Assembly (NCBI GenBank): GCA_029232285.1
Contig: JAOXFI010000003.1
Span: 1-64,000 of the forward strand
DNA length: 64,000 nucleotides
Origin: Agmasoma carcini (nom. nud.)
Taxonomy: Eukaryota > Microsporidia > Thelohaniidae
Direction of reading: 5' to 3'
A model generated the notes under the pieces. The model did no database searches. It had not been told where the DNA came from and saw only the letters and a program-made list of their open reading frames with translations. How positions within the stretch are numbered: position 1 is the stretch's first letter; each line of letters starts with the position of its first letter. This document shows positions 1-13,030 of this stretch, in pieces. The position numbers and the translations under genes are program-made.

Positions 1-1290
1 ATTATAACATAACTGTTCAATCTTTGTCGAGTCTATATACTCTGTATGGAAAATGTGAATTATATATATTTCATTGATGGTAACACACTCATATAAAATA
101 CACAATAAGATATATAATAGCTATTTTATACTTACTAATATTATATCTTATTATGAAATATGAAAGATTGTTTTTAATATTAGTATCTATGAAAAAAATT
201 ATCAAAAAATAATTAAAGAATGAAGAATTTATTTTCAAAAAAAATATGAAGTAGATTAATAGATTTGAAGACATCTAAGAATGTTGTTTATTAGTGAATA
301 ATATTTAATATAATATAGACATTGATAATTCTTTTGTATTACATTTTTGAATATAAAACTATGAGTTTGTGAATGAATGAATAAATAAAAATATTGTAAT
401 AAACAATATATATACGATTACGAGTGTATGTTATCAATGTTATGTCTTTTCATCCTTTAAAACGGCACCACAAGTATGTTTAGAGTTATTAAATGTTTTT
501 ATTAAATTATGTTAAATTTTTTTTTCTAAAATACAATATTATATGTTTATGATATACAAATTATTATTTATAAAAAACAATATTACAATATTTTTAATAT
601 TGACTGTTAACATTATATTTATGTAAATCTCAAATCAAAGTTTTTATACTTACAAAATAATTTATTTAATATTTGCTTAGAAAAGATTATTGTTTGTCTT
701 ATTATATTTTTTTTATTTCTATTTGCCACGATAATCTTTTTCCACTACTTCTTCTTGAATATCTTTTTTGTAGTCCAGAGTATAATTTATATGGTTTTTC
801 AACACTTAAAGCTCTGATTACTAGTGTAATATCAATTTCTTTCAATAAAATATACTAATATTCGGGATTAGAACATATTGTATTATTTAATATCATATTC
901 TGTCCAAAATTGAATCAATTTTTATATATTTTAATTATTAAATTAAAATTCAATTAAAAATTATATTGAAATATTAAAATAAATTTTGTTCTTTTTAAAA
1001 TAACAGATCAACCCATTTTATCATCTCTTAAATTAACCATTAGGTGCTGTTTAGATATATGATCTCAGATAAAATTTTTTTTATGATGACGAATAGCTTT
1101 ATAATACTTTTGTGTATATGCTTACAGTAAAAACATTTATTTGCAACATACATTTATAATAAATTTATATAAATAAATTATAGTTTAATCGTTTTTTGAT
1201 ATTTTTGTATAGGTTAAAAGTATTCGAATATTATATGTATACTATGAGTAAATAATGTCAAACTTTGATTATAAATATATATTTATAAAA
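1..1290. other. AT-rich intergenic, no gene recognised
   Basis: Very AT-rich sequence with only short open frames that look random: low-complexity Phe/Ile/Tyr/Asn translations, no family motif, and no AAATTT-type element next to a start. I see no gene, RNA or clear repeat here. The recognisable transposase relic begins just downstream. Confidence 0.5.
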
Positions 1291-1299
1291 GCAATTTTA

Positions 1300-2110
1300 T
1301 GAAAGCAGCTGAATTTTTATGATATTATTAGTGACGAAGTCAAAGCAATTGATTTTTTAAGAAGCATGAACTAATAGATGAAATAGACGAAGTAAGAACC
1401 TGCCATCGCTGTGTAAGTGACTTATAAGAAGTTAAAAATAGAAAAAGATATGGAAATATATTATTGGCATTAAGGTATAGTAATTAAAACTGTCAAACCA
1501 ATTGTTTGAATTATATAATAAATTATTTTTATTTTTTTGAATATATATGATATAAGAACATCAAAATTGACAATTTGTCAAATAATAGAATTGGTTTTTT
1601 ACCTTACTATGGAAATACCATATAGAACGGTACAACAATAAGTTGGTAGAAATAGTGATAATATTTGCAATTGGTTTAAAATGTTTTTTAGGTTTTGCTC
1701 AGAAATAAGATGTTAGGTACTATAGAACACAATGTTCAAATAGAACGAATCTAAGTTTGTGGGAAAAGGAAAGGCTAATAGAAGTCGCTTATTACGGAAT
1801 GATGAACCAACGGGCTTATTGATCCTAAAAGAATATAATAAATAAATGAAATTTGCCAAAATTAAAAAAGATGATTGCGGGTTTTTAGTGTTGAAAATAA
1901 CATAGGGCAACTTTAATACTTATTATACAAAGAAAAGTAAAAGAACAATCAGTAATAATTTCAGATGAATGGCAAAATTATTCATATCTAAATGATCTTA
2001 ATTATGTGCATTACCTCGTCAATCATCAATCTAACTATGTCGATCTTTGACTGGTGCACATACTCAGGCCATAAAAAGATTTTGGTAAGATAGGAAAATC
2101 AAAATATTAA
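1300..2110 (+). mobile_element. Degenerate Merlin/ISXO2-like DDE transposase relic
   Basis: Broken reading frames on the plus strand line up, with several frameshifts and stops, with an IS1595/ISXO2-like (Merlin) transposase. Around 1330-1420 a frame reads ISDEVKAIDFLR and then a Cys-His-x-Cys remnant of the N-terminal zinc ribbon. Around 1735-1770 comes the first catalytic block (VQIE followed by a basic GKRK-like stretch). Around 1960-2045 the second block reads VIISDEWQNYS and then a VNHQSNYVD motif, the usual 'TG-HT' part being damaged. It cannot code for an intact protein. I found no convincing terminal inverted repeats. Confidence 0.75.
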
Positions 2111-2114
2111 AAGA

Positions 2115-3805
2115 ATGAGTAGTGAACACTTAATATATTTTAATTTTATCTTTATTTTATATGTTGGAAGGGATTCAAAAAGCAGCATATCGATATTTTC
2201 ATTACTTTTCTTCAAGATATAAGTGAATTAAATTAATAAAAATTCGATTTTAAAACAATTTTATATATTAAATTTTAAATATATAAAAAATTTTATTATA
2301 AGCTAATATTGTAGCTGTACTTAATCTAAAATGTCAAAAAATGCACAAACTTGCCTATATTTTTGAAATTTCTTTTGAGATCACATATCCAAACATCACT
2401 ACCATTTTATATCTATGTGTTTTTATTCATATATTGGTGTACCTGCTGTAGAGGTTGACATATAGGCGTAATGAATGGATTTGTAACAAAAGTTGTTATT
2501 TCTTATGTGGTGCTTATTATAAATATTGTTATTGATTATATTACTCTGTATTCCTAGCGATAAATAAATATTTAATTTGCTTTAAATAGACACTTTTTAG
2601 TTAATGTCTTAAATATTATTGTAAGATATTTTATCATACCTTTAAGTGTATCATGCTTGAGTTGCATTACAATGATATCCTGTTTTATTAGTACATAACT
2701 GATGACACGAATACTATATTAATCTTTGTAACTAATGTTAAGTTTAATTATTTCTTGTTTTTGGTTAATAATTATAAAATAATCGACATAAAAGAATAAC
2801 AAAATAGAAATTTTAAGTTTTAGCATAGACCTCGTTTTTAAGTTTATCTATTCTTTTTTAAATATATGTAATGAAATAATTGATGTTTTATAAACATGAT
2901 ATTATTTTATTGATTTAACACATTCTTCAGATCATACACTTACTTAAGAAAATAGTTGAAAAATATCACGCGTTAGTAGAGATGCAATGAAAGTGCCTAT
3001 GACAAGTGTAATATTTACATTGACAGTTATATGTCAAAATTTTGAAACAAAATCTGGTTAAAATACAAATTAAGAGTTTAAGAAAGTATTTATTAATTCC
3101 TTTAAATTCAAAAAAATTTGATCAATCATGAGTTTATGCTATTACTTGTAATATCGTCTTATTTTAGATATCGTAGCGCATGTATAAGTAGCTGTATCTG
3201 AAAGAACAACATATCAGCATATAAAATTTTTAGTACGATTGTTACTAATATTTTGGTTTAAATCTAGTAATTATTATGGTTCGGTATAATATTGTAAATT
3301 TGTAAATCAAAGCCGTTTGTAAAAGATAAATATCTCAGTTAAGAATAAATAGTATTTAAATACGGACTTTTGCTATTGTTTATATTAGTATTAACCATTG
3401 ATTGGCTAAATAAAATCATGGATATAAGAGATACTGATACCTTTCTTTTGATCATTCAAAATATTGCACTATCGACTTCAATAATACATTATGACAAATG
3501 AAATGTATAAAAATTTTATTAGTTTTTGATACTCTCACAATATGATAGCCATTATCTTAATTTAACAGAACCAACAACAAGTGTCGTACAAAGAAGACTA
3601 GAGGTATCATATATAGAGAATGTTTATGTGTGAGAATTTTTAAGAAGTGTATATGTTAGAATTCATGTGCCGAATTGTGTTTCTACTAACACGTTTAAAA
3701 ATTGATTTTTTTCACGTAAGCAATTAGTTCCTTAATGTAAAATACAATTTTTGTATTGTCTAATTTAAAAAAATATTTAATTAATATTTAATAAAGATAA
3801 TTACA
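2115..3805. other. Intergenic, nothing recognised
   Basis: AT-rich sequence with stops in all frames. No ORF, RNA gene or repeat that I can support. It may contain older transposon debris too decayed to read by eye. Confidence 0.4.
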
Positions 3806-3813
3806 AATTTTGG

Positions 3814-4740
3814 ATGAGGGGCAAAATTTCCCCCCCTGAACAAAAATATTTTTTTAAAATCACCTCTTATGATGCTGTCATTTGCCATCATTTCCGCTAG
3901 AAACTTCTATTCTAGTGGTTTTTAAACCCTTTCTTTTATACGTGTCTTGATGTTTGCTCAATATTCTGAGCGTGAGTAGAGGTTAAAGGATCAACAAAAT
4001 TGACACTGTGATTAACTGTAAATGAATCAAGCCAAGCCGATAGTATATTCTAGAAAATGATCACCATTTATCTGAATTGATTACTCTAACCTCTCTACAG
4101 ACACGTTTGATAATAGGTAATAATGCCAGGGCACTTCTATCAGTAACATGTCCCATGTATACTTTGGAAGGTATTGATGAGGTATCAGCGATACTGAACA
4201 CCCATGGATCATTATTTTTTTGCTACCCTTATGATTTTTTCTTTTGTGTTTGAATTGACTTTCATCAGTCTGACAAACAACATCCGTTTCTCTCAACATC
4301 AAAATAACCCATACACCTTGAATTTAATTTTTCATAAATTTTAATTATCGTTTTCTTAGATAATTCAGTTAAATTGACAACTTTGATAAGTGTTATATCA
4401 TTTAACCAAATATAAATTATTTTTAATTTAATAGCTAATGATTTTTCAAAAAACTATTTTTACGAATTGAGAAATCTTTTTTGAAATTTGTGCAGGGTTT
4501 ATTAAAACACTTAAAAGTCTTCATAACTACGTTTCTTGTATGATTTGATATTATACATGAGACAAGACAGATTAGGTATAAATAATTCCTCTTTAAATCG
4601 TCCTAATCTTGTAGAAATGTAATTAATTCATCGTTACTATTTAACAATGGCTCAAAATTTCTTAAAAATATTTAAACAAAATTTTTGAAAAAAAAGAGTA
4701 GGTTATTTTTCCCAGGGAAAATTTTTGCACCCGATTTGTA
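3814..4740 (-). mobile_element. TIR-bounded Merlin/ISXO2-like element, transposase decayed
   Basis: The minus strand carries a decayed DDE transposase. The longest open remnant (4081-4302, minus) contains VCQTDESQFKHKRKNHKG, the first catalytic Asp block plus the basic motif that follows it in ISXO2-like/Merlin enzymes. Further C-terminal fragments lie between 3880 and 4080. The ends look like imperfect terminal inverted repeats: near 3818 the plus strand reads GGGGCAAAATTTCCC, and near 4715-4735 the complement reads GGGTGCAAAAATTTTCCC. The element is about 0.93 kb and non-coding. I could not define a target-site duplication. Confidence 0.7.
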
Positions 4741-5129
4741 AAAACTGATGATAATTTTGATTTGTTTTTGTTATTTTAACTAAAGTTTTTTATCATATAT
4801 GCTTGGATTAATATATTGTTTAAACTTTAATATTAATATTATTACTTTATTTGTTTTTATTTATATATTTGAAAAAAATTATTGAAATTTTTTACCTCCT
4901 GCCTTATACTTTCCCTCTGGCTCTATACTTTACTCCTACCGAAATTAGTATTCTTCGTAGTGAAATATTAATATTTTATTTTGTTATTAATAAATTAACT
5001 TAAATATAATATAATAATATATTATTATAAGTAATATCACTTATACGTTTTAAGGTTATAAAATTATCTGGATGATGTTAATTTAACTAATCAATAAATT
5101 TTTATTTGTTTTTTTTTAAAAAATTACCC

Positions 5130-5594
5130 ATGATCAAAGATCTATTTAATAATAAAATGAACACAAGCAATACTTCAGATATGAGAATCTATAAATTGAA
5201 TAACACCAATAATTTACAATATAGTGATGAATCTCAAAACTATTCACCAAATAATAGTTCATATCTTTCTAAACTGAAAAATTTAACTAGAAGTCCAATA
5301 TTAATGTTTTATCTATTTAACAATATTGTAAAAGCATCAAGTAGTCAGTTTAATAATGCAACATGTAGTTATAATTCAGCAGAGGAAATGTTTAGTAGTA
5401 GTCCAACCTTTGATTTTTTATTGTTCTTTTTTTATACTTCATACTTTTTTGCTGTAGGTAGTGTCTTATTAGGAAGCGCATTTCAAACAAGTATATTTGA
5501 TAGGAAAAAACCAATTATTCGTCAAATTCTTTTTTTTGTTCTATATTTAGTCGTAATAACTCTGGGTTATATAATAATAAACAATAATTATTAA
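5130..5594 (+). CDS. Small lineage-specific membrane protein, 154 aa
   Basis: Unrecognised protein. I chose ATG 5130 over the in-frame ATG at 5106 because it directly follows a T-run/A-run element ending in AAAAAATTACCC, the same arrangement seen at other starts in this window. The protein has a polar Asn/Ser-rich N-terminal half. A hydrophobic stretch follows (ILMFYLFNNIVKASSS), then a short segment with a Cys, then two strong transmembrane segments near the C-terminus (FDFLLFFFYTSYFFAVGSVLLG and ILFFVLYLVVITLGYIII, each called approximately). This order (N-terminal extension, hydrophobic stretch ending in a small-residue A-S site, Ser/Thr/Asn segment, membrane hairpin) is the same as in the five-member family further along, so it may be a distant member. 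It is isolated among transposon debris. Function unknown. Confidence 0.65.
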   Translation: MIKDLFNNKMNTSNTSDMRIYKLNNTNNLQYSDESQNYSPNNSSYLSKLKNLTRSPILMFYLFNNIVKASSSQFNNATCSYNSAEEMFSSSPTFDFLLFFFYTSYFFAVGSVLLGSAFQTSIFDRKKPIIRQILFFVLYLVVITLGYIIINNNY

Positions 5595-5599
5595 TTTTA

Positions 5600-6540
5600 C
5601 AAGTTATATTGATATGTTACATCAGTCAGTGTAAAACATTATCAAGTCTAATAACAATATTGAAATATATTTATAAAGTAAGAATGTGTCATGATGGAAT
5701 GTAGAAAACTTTATATTGTCGTTGGATTATGAGTAAAAGGTTTCCATTGAGTCCTTAATGTATATTATTTTTGTATGTATTTTTTTAATTTTATCATATA
5801 ATGGTGAAAGTTTTTGTAAATTCTTCCATATAGTTTTTAAATAAAAAAATATCAAAAATGATTAAATTGTAAAAGAATAATGAATAAGCTAAAAATATTG
5901 AAACGGAATCTCTTCCATAAATAATCTAATGTACATCTTAAGTATTATCTTGTAAAAGATTAGCAAAGGAAACATACAATTCAATTATAAGAAATATTTT
6001 GTAACGGATTAGATGAAAATATAAACAAATCTAAATTTTTATATCTTTATTAAATTTAGGAATGAAAAAATTGATAATAATTTATAAATAATGAAAATTT
6101 TAAATATTATCATGAGATTTAGCAGTTATAATCAAAATTTATAACTTTATATAATAGATATTACAGTTGTAAGATTTACTTATAATACTTTCTATATTTA
6201 ATTGATTTTAATTAGATTGTTCACTTGGGGTATTAATTTTTAATATAAATTTGAAAATATAGCAAATATCATCATAAATTATTTTTCGATTAATATAAAA
6301 ATAATAAATTATTGTCATTATATTTTCAATAGTATAATCTTATTAGTTTTGATTTTTATAAATTAAACTATACAAAAAATAAACCTTAAAGCCACAATTT
6401 ATTTTAATATTGTATATATTAAACGTTCACGTGACTCATGGTGTAAAGATGTCAGATAGGAAATTAATTTATCATATAAATATTCAAATAACTAGTGTAA
6501 AATTAATTTAGCTACATGAATTAAAGTAAATCTACTTCTA
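5600..6540. other. Intergenic, nothing recognised
   Basis: AT-rich spacer between the membrane-protein gene and the next transposase relic. No open frame or motif I can support. Confidence 0.4.
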
Positions 6541-6549
6541 ACAGTTGTT

Positions 6550-7005
6550 TTTCACATTAATGTGTTCTCTTTAGGTGCAAATTCCAATATGATTCGATCG
6601 CCGGTGTATGCACAGTTATTGTCGAATTTTTAAAATCTGTGAGTAGTAAACCCTCCTGTGAGTGTATCTTGGACCAACAACGTTTATATACGCTCTTCAC
6701 TCATCAGAATACATTATTGATTCAGGTAGTGCAATATTTTAAAGATTGAAAGAAAAGTATCAGCATCTCTTCTATCCAAAAATTCATATAACAAATTGCG
6801 GGTTTTATACTATATCAACAATGCCAAACCCCATGTTTAAATCTCGCTTGCTCTTCATCTGTGATATTTTGTCTTGTGTTAAAAGTAAAATTTATTAATT
6901 TGTAATATTATACCAGGTCTATCAATATTACTGGGTTCAGATCAAAACATTATCATACTACTTTTTTAAAAACTTTATATGCCTGAACTGTTGTTCTTTT
7001 ATATA
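6550..7005 (-). mobile_element. Degenerate Merlin/ISXO2-like transposase relic
   Basis: On the minus strand the region carries fragments of the C-terminal half of an ISXO2-like/Merlin DDE transposase. One part resembles the FGIVD strand. About 6700 a frame contains the second catalytic Asp block, reading MYSDE followed by RAYINVVGPRYTH, and after it comes a partly decayed stretch where the VNHSxNFVDP motif would be. Several stops and frame shifts separate the pieces. Ends not defined. Confidence 0.65.
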
Positions 7006-7009
7006 CACC

Positions 7010-7550
7010 TAGTTACGGTTTCTGAAGCATGCTTACTCTATAAGTATATACCATAAACCTATGATCGAAGCAAGAATTTATCCGTGCCGCTTAAATTCAT
7101 GATTTGTATTAGAATAGGCTTTGTGTTGACATTTCCACATATATCAATACATCTATTATACTTTGTATCACCTTAGCTCTTGAAACTCGTATTATTTTAA
7201 ACGAACTATTTTGTTATAACCAATTTAAGACAGAAAATTGGGATCAGGGCTGTTTTTCTTGGGAAAAAACAGACATGTTATTTTTTTAAAAAATACATAC
7301 AATGATGACAGCGATTGGGTTTGAAAAGAATATATAACTGTCGAGAAATCAAGTTACTTTCCATTGTGAGTAGTATTGTAAGAGATTAGATTTATTTATT
7401 TTATGCTGTGTGTGCATGATTGGTTTCATCATGAGGGCAGTCATCAGAATTTTCTTTTATAGTGCCAGTTATAATTTTTTATAGCAAGTTAGTTATTTTG
7501 ATTGAATTTTCTAGTGTAGTGATTATGGCATCTTTTATTTCTTTTGATCA
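7010..7550. other. Intergenic, possible transposon end
   Basis: No gene seen. Around 7238-7290 the sequence GGGATCAGGG then TTTTTCTTGGGAAAAAACAG resembles the G/C-run plus A/T-run terminal sequence of the 3814-4740 element, so an element end may lie here. Not demonstrated. Confidence 0.3.
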
Positions 7551-7559
7551 TTAATTTTG

Positions 7560-8160
7560 TAATTAATTGTTTTAAATTCGCTAAAAACATCTTTATATTT
7601 GCAATAAATGAGGCACGTTTTATAAACTTGTTTATAATAAAAGAATCAAAGACGAGAAAGTTTATAGATATATTTCCATTAATTGAATCTAATTATACTT
7701 CTTATCGTTAAATATATATCAAAGATTTCGTATTTGAAATATCTTCCGTACGCATCAAAACTTAATTTATAAAATGAGAAGCGCAATTAAGAAATTGATA
7801 AATCCTCTTGGTGGTTCTAATAGTATTTTTCAGGTTGAAAAGCGATGCTAAATTATAAGTGTAAGAGTCTTCGAGGGAGATCAGCTTCAGATGAAATAGG
7901 TGCATTTTCATTGTTAAGATTAAAGGAAATATAAAAAGAATATTTGCAGTTGTTATTTCTGATATAGAGAAAATTACTTTAATTCCTATAATTATAAATC
8001 AAGTAGCTCTTTGTTCAACCATATAAACTGATGAACGTCGATCTTATGCTCTATTTTCTGAATATTATTTTAATTATGGAACGATATGTCATAAGTATGA
8101 GTTCGTAGATCAATTTTGTGGATTAATAAATAAGCAGTTGAATCATATAATAATTAGTTA
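7560..8160 (+). mobile_element. Degenerate Merlin/ISXO2-like transposase relic
   Basis: Plus-strand fragments include a damaged N-terminal zinc-finger-like piece near 7600 (the homologous piece at 24,890 still shows CNKCGTSYKN). The first catalytic block follows near 7835, then a stretch ending ICSCYF-like or FAVVISDIEK in different frames. The second catalytic block, reading TDERRSYAL, is near 8030, and ICHKYEFVDQFCG, the equivalent of the NHxxxFVDPxTG motif, is near 8085. It is similar at the DNA level to 25,090-25,440, so the two are copies of one element type. No intact frame. Confidence 0.7.
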
Positions 8161-8619
8161 AAGCTTGAAATCAAACAAATGAAGAGAGTAAGTACTAAAA
8201 AAAGACAATAATTCTTTAATTGATATCTATTTAAAATTACTTAAAATAAATAAAATGTTTTTTATAGAGAATATTTAAACCTGATCCAAATATTATCTTT
8301 TATCAGTAAAGGTATTATTACATTTTCATAATATCGATTCAATATGTTGTTATTTTAATTAAACAATCAAAATATGATTTCACCTAATTGAATTTAGACA
8401 CCTAAATTAGGTTGGTATGTCTATTGTCCAGTAGAGCTGATTTATTGAACCATAAGAAATTAGTATAAATCACGGCAAACGTAAAAATAAACTTTTGAAA
8501 GGTTGTATGAACAAACATAATTAATTATTTTAACAATTTTTACTCGATTCATGGGGTGTAATAATTAAAAGTTTGTTTACACAACGATTGGTTAGGCAAA
8601 TTTATATATTTCATGATTT

Positions 8620-9060
8620 TTTTAAAAAAATCTTAATATTCAAACAACATACAGAAAGAGATCCCCCTAACTGGTAAGTAAAAACTCCTAAATCAAACTT
8701 AAATCATCAAAATATAGAGAATACGAAAATCTTTAATTATGACCATATACTATTCGTGTATTAGTTAAAGAATAGAAGAACCTGATTGTCATGCTTTTTT
8801 AAACAGTTCTAGATAATGATATTAAGGCTTATAGACTCTATGTTATAGGAAGTGGTTGTAGCTGGTTTTGATATATTACACACATTAAATAGCCTATATC
8901 TTCATGATCCTAAATTTTCTATTCCCTAACAATGAAGAAAGATAGCTGCCTATATACGCAATACAGCTGCGATGATTAAGAAAATTACATGTTATACGTT
9001 ACGGCTTTTTTATAGCCAAATTAACCGTTGTTTTCAAATTTAAAACCAGACACCACGTGA
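8620..9060 (+). repeat. Dispersed repeat of unknown type, copy 1
   Basis: One of about five copies of a roughly 0.45-0.55 kb repeat, recognised by shared landmarks in the same order: AGTAAAAACTCCTAAATCAAAC, then TGATTGTCATGC, then GTGGTTGTAGCT, then CTATTCCCTAACAATGAAGA, then a CACCACGTGAAAGT end. Other copies are at 12,540-13,030, 13,930-14,450, 21,780-22,060 (partial) and 51,880-52,400. No coding capacity recognised; it could be a non-autonomous element or a solo terminal repeat. Confidence 0.6.
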
Positions 9061-9064
9061 AAGT

Positions 9065-11390
9065 CTATATTTTTTCATAGCCTTGTTTTAATAAGATAAT
9101 TTTCACATTATTTATTTTTCAAATAAGTAATTTTTATTAAAAAAATAATATGATGGCCTGATTATGTACACATAGATAAATTCTTCGATTATAAAAAATT
9201 TAATCTAAATGGTTTTGTTAAGAATGAGTATGAGCGCGATATTAAACCTTTGGGTGGTTATGTGAACCATCATAATAACAATATGATAATAAATTATTCT
9301 TGAAATTTTTGTCCTGTTTCTTAGCGAGTTTCGCCAGCAGGATGCCTAAATACATAACGAAATGATAATTTTGATGTTACACCCTAATCATAGAGCCATT
9401 TCGCTTTATAGAAATATTTTATATTAATACTGTTCTCAAGCTTACTAAAATTGTAATAATTTTGATTTATTTAATATTTATATGTTTTATATTATATTAA
9501 TCTGATCTGAAACTGTGAAATTCTGTTATTTTAAAAAAGATAATCCCAAATATAAAATTAGAAAAACTTAAAATCCAAATTTTTTTTATAAGATTTGTCA
9601 TAGTGCACCTTTAAGTGCTTTACTAAAATAAATTTGTTAACGTTTGGTATATCACTATCATTTATGATCAGAGATCGGGTTAATCTCAGTGACCTCATGG
9701 TCTAAATACTAATATTAAAATATTAGTGTTATACGCCTTTTACCGCTCTTATATCACTGCTGTCTCTTTTTTATCTCTTATCAGCGAGTATACATACAAT
9801 AATCACAGTTGATGGTTTATTTCATTGATTTATAGAGTTAACTATATTTATTATCCAGTTTTAACCGTTGTGTCTTTGCAAAACAAGATTCCCAACATCT
9901 ACGCTATCACATTATTGTCCTTTTTCATTAATCTTGTTTTTAATGGTTTTTCGGCTTAGTTGTATTAACTGGGCACGGCGAATTGACAGGGTACAAGAAA
10001 AAAATAATAAAAAAATGTTTTTAAATATTATGATTATAAATGAATGAAATTATGAATATTGACGCGTAATATTTATTAATTCAACATGTTTTGCGTTCGA
10101 AATTTTAGGATTTGGAAAATATTGAATACGGACCAAATTTTAAACGATTAACACAATTTTACCCTAAAATTGTGAATTTAGAAAATGTTTAATTTTTGGC
10201 TATTAAGTTCCAATATCAAATAATTTATAAAATTTTACATTTTTAATCATAATCATTTGTTATTATGTTTTATTATTTAGTATTAAAATTACAGTGCTGA
10301 TAACTTTGTTTTTTTCAGATATTTCTTTTCAAGTTAGTTTTAGTCCCTGTCCTTCCTTCCAGTACTCTATATAATTATATGATGTTGGACATTTTTACAT
10401 ATATTAAAAATATGACTTTTTTTATACAACCATGAAGGACTTAATTTAATATAAAATAGTATACCTTCAATAATAATTTTTATGTTTACTTTATCAACAG
10501 TTGAAAATTAGATTAAATGTTTAAAAAATCATTCAAATCACAATGATTTACACTCATGTTTCGTTTTAATCTGTTTTAGTTTGTTCTATGGCAACAAAAC
10601 TATAACACAACAAATGTTTGCCTTTTTTATTATATAAAAAATAAGAATTAAGTGATTTATAGTGTTAATATATTATATTAATATAAATATTTTTTCAAAA
10701 ATTAAACATGTGGGTGCAAACGTAATACTAAAAACTGTTGAAGAGAAGAATAACCAACTAATATATTATTACAAAAAGCTTAATCGAAAGAAAACAAAAG
10801 ATGTAAAAATTCAAATGATATCAAAAAACCCATATATATGTGAAATTGAAACTAAAATGATTGAATAAATACTATATAAATTTTACATTCAGAGTCATAC
10901 TAGAATTATAGAATTTTTTGACAGAATATCAGTCAATCAAGTTAAAATTTGATATAATGATGTGTGGATAGTATAAGAGAGTTTCTTCCACAAACTGTGC
11001 CTTTAATTACACCTATGGTATCAATTTTTTAAGAAAAAAGCCTGTTATTGATACTATTGATTTAAGTTTGTATCAAAGATCAAAAACGGATACAGAAATA
11101 TATTTACATAGAAAAGGTCTTATACTAAATTTGATAGGGTTTTTTCTAGCAAAATTAGAATGCATAGTCGTTTTCAAATGTTTTACTGAAAATTATTTAT
11201 TTTGAAGGTGTTTTTATAATCTACATAATAATGATAGAGAGAGTTTATAAAAAATAAAGTAAACACAATACCATGCCGTTTTTACATTGATATGATAATA
11301 GGAGGACCTTATCACCTACAGAGTCAGGAGCAGCTTAAAAGATTTAATCGAATTTAAAAATTATGTTTGATGGAACATTTGATTAAATTG
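9065..11390. other. Long intergenic stretch, no gene supported
   Basis: About 2.3 kb without a supportable gene. A 68-codon frame at 10,662-10,868 is Lys/Ile/Asn-rich with no recognised motif and no AAATTT start element, so I do not call it. A short perfect palindrome, ACTAATATT/AATATTAGT, lies near 9707-9727. Decayed transposon debris is likely but not readable. Confidence 0.4.
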
Positions 11391-11394
11391 ATCA

Positions 11395-12390
11395 TTTTGA
11401 TAGAATTCTATAAAGAAAGTATATTTTTCTGCCCATGAGCTAGAAGATGAATTATTAACATTAAAAATGAATTGATTGTGAAAGAATACTTTTTTTATTT
11501 TCAAAATACCTGGTAAAAGAAAATATTTCTGTCGAGAAATGTATTGTTTGAGAAAATGTAAGAACTTTAAATCAAAAAACACTTTAATGAAATGGTATTA
11601 AGATGCAATATATGTCTTAAAGAATATAAGATAAATGAATATTTTAACATCAATTTCCCAAAACTAAATCAATAAAATTGTATTGTCTGCATATTAATTG
11701 CATATAAAACACCAAATTGGTCAGCTGTTGCGCAATTTAACATAAACGAAAAAAACTTATATAAAACTTCAATTTATTTTTATTGAAGCAATTAGTGATA
11801 TTGTTGAACAGAGTGATAAAATTTGAGAGATTGGGAGGTCAGTACAAATCGATGAAACAGTATGCTGCCGTAGAAAGCTTATTTTTGATCCCATAACTAT
11901 GAAAACTGAAATACGGGGTACTAAGTAGATTATTGGTGCAATATGTAAAATCACAAAGAAAAAATAGTTGAAATTTACCAGACAGATCAATTGAGATTTT
12001 TGAGATGTTATAAAAAATAACATAATAAATGGCACCTTAATCAAAACGGGTAAATTTTTATCTTATCCTGCAGCTGTTGAAAACTCTGGATGTCGACATA
12101 GTATAATTAACCATAATAAAGGTTTTAGGAACGAGAGGGGGAGAACATACGAATACTATAGAAAATGTATGGTCGGGTCTTAAGATTGAACTGAAATCAA
12201 GAAGAGGTGTGTCGTATGATAATCTAAGTGATTTTGTAAAGGAATATGAATTGATGAATATCGTGAAGAATCAAAAAAATTAATCTTATTGTGATAAGTT
12301 TTTTTATAAATTATTAAAAAGGTTTATAATTATTTCTATAATAATAAAAAAATGGTATAATTTTACAGGAATTTTATACAGGAGTCCCAG
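11395..12390 (+). mobile_element. Merlin/ISXO2-like element, copy A, decayed
   Basis: A plus-strand transposase relic that is clearly homologous over its length to 19,040-20,085. An N-terminal CNICLKEYKIN zinc piece is at about 11,600. The first catalytic block VQIDETVCCRRKLIF is at about 11,838-11,885, followed by IIGAICKITKK. Then, with frame shifts, come the SYPAAVENSGCRHSIINHN block around 12,060-12,120, a RNERG / HTN-like stretch, and the C-terminal helix around 12,180-12,280. The right end near 12,363-12,390 (TTTTACAGGAATTTTATACAGGAG) is the inverted complement of the left end of copy B. The left end of this copy is worn. Stops interrupt every frame. Confidence 0.8.
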
Positions 12391-12539
12391 CAATTTTGTA
12401 TGAGTATTTATATTATGTAAATATTTTTTTAATTTTTGGTGTAACCCCAATTGAAAGGTATTTATGACAATTTTAAAAAAAGTTTTTTTTTCATAATTAT
12501 ACCAATAATTTTGTTCTTATAATAAAAAGTTTATTTATC

Positions 12540-13030
12540 CAATATGCTTGCTTAGTCAAAAATGATAATAAAAGCATAAGTAGTATCGATTAGAAATCTC
12601 TCTGCCATCTTTCACTTTATCAAGAATCTTTAATATTAGTCAACTTACAAAATGAGAAACCCCAAACCAGTAGTAAAAACTCTTAAATCAAACAACAATA
12701 AATAAAATGTAAAAGAAAAAGGTAGAGAGATAATAAAAATATACTTATTGTACCTGATAAAAGACATAAAAAAATGATTACCATACCTTCATAGATTATA
12801 ACAGTAAAATTTTAAGGGGATAATATTTTAGATACGGTTATAGCTTAAATTAGTGCTATTACCTACACCAATCAGTTTATATATTAAAGAATTAGCTATT
12901 TCCTGCCAATAAAGAAAGGGTGTTTATCGATTGCAAAACGGTTTTATAGAGAGAATAATGATATATTTGTCCCCCACGGTCTACCTTTTCCTCTGGCATG
13001 TCTTGAATTGTTATAACCAAACTATTTGTT
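12540..13030 (+). repeat. Dispersed repeat of unknown type, copy 2
   Basis: Shares the ordered landmarks of the 8620-9060 repeat: CAGTAGTAAAAACTCTTAAATC, an ACCATACCTTCATAGATTAT block in place of the TCATGCC block, ATACGGTTATAGCT, then TTTCCTGCCAATAAAGAAAG. Same orientation as the other copies. No coding capacity recognised. It lies just downstream of the Merlin-like copy A and upstream of the minus-strand membrane-protein gene. Confidence 0.6.

Noticed and set aside
10662..10868. 68-codon plus-strand frame, Lys-rich
   Set aside because: No start element, no motif, in a region of debris; length is within what AT-rich noise gives.
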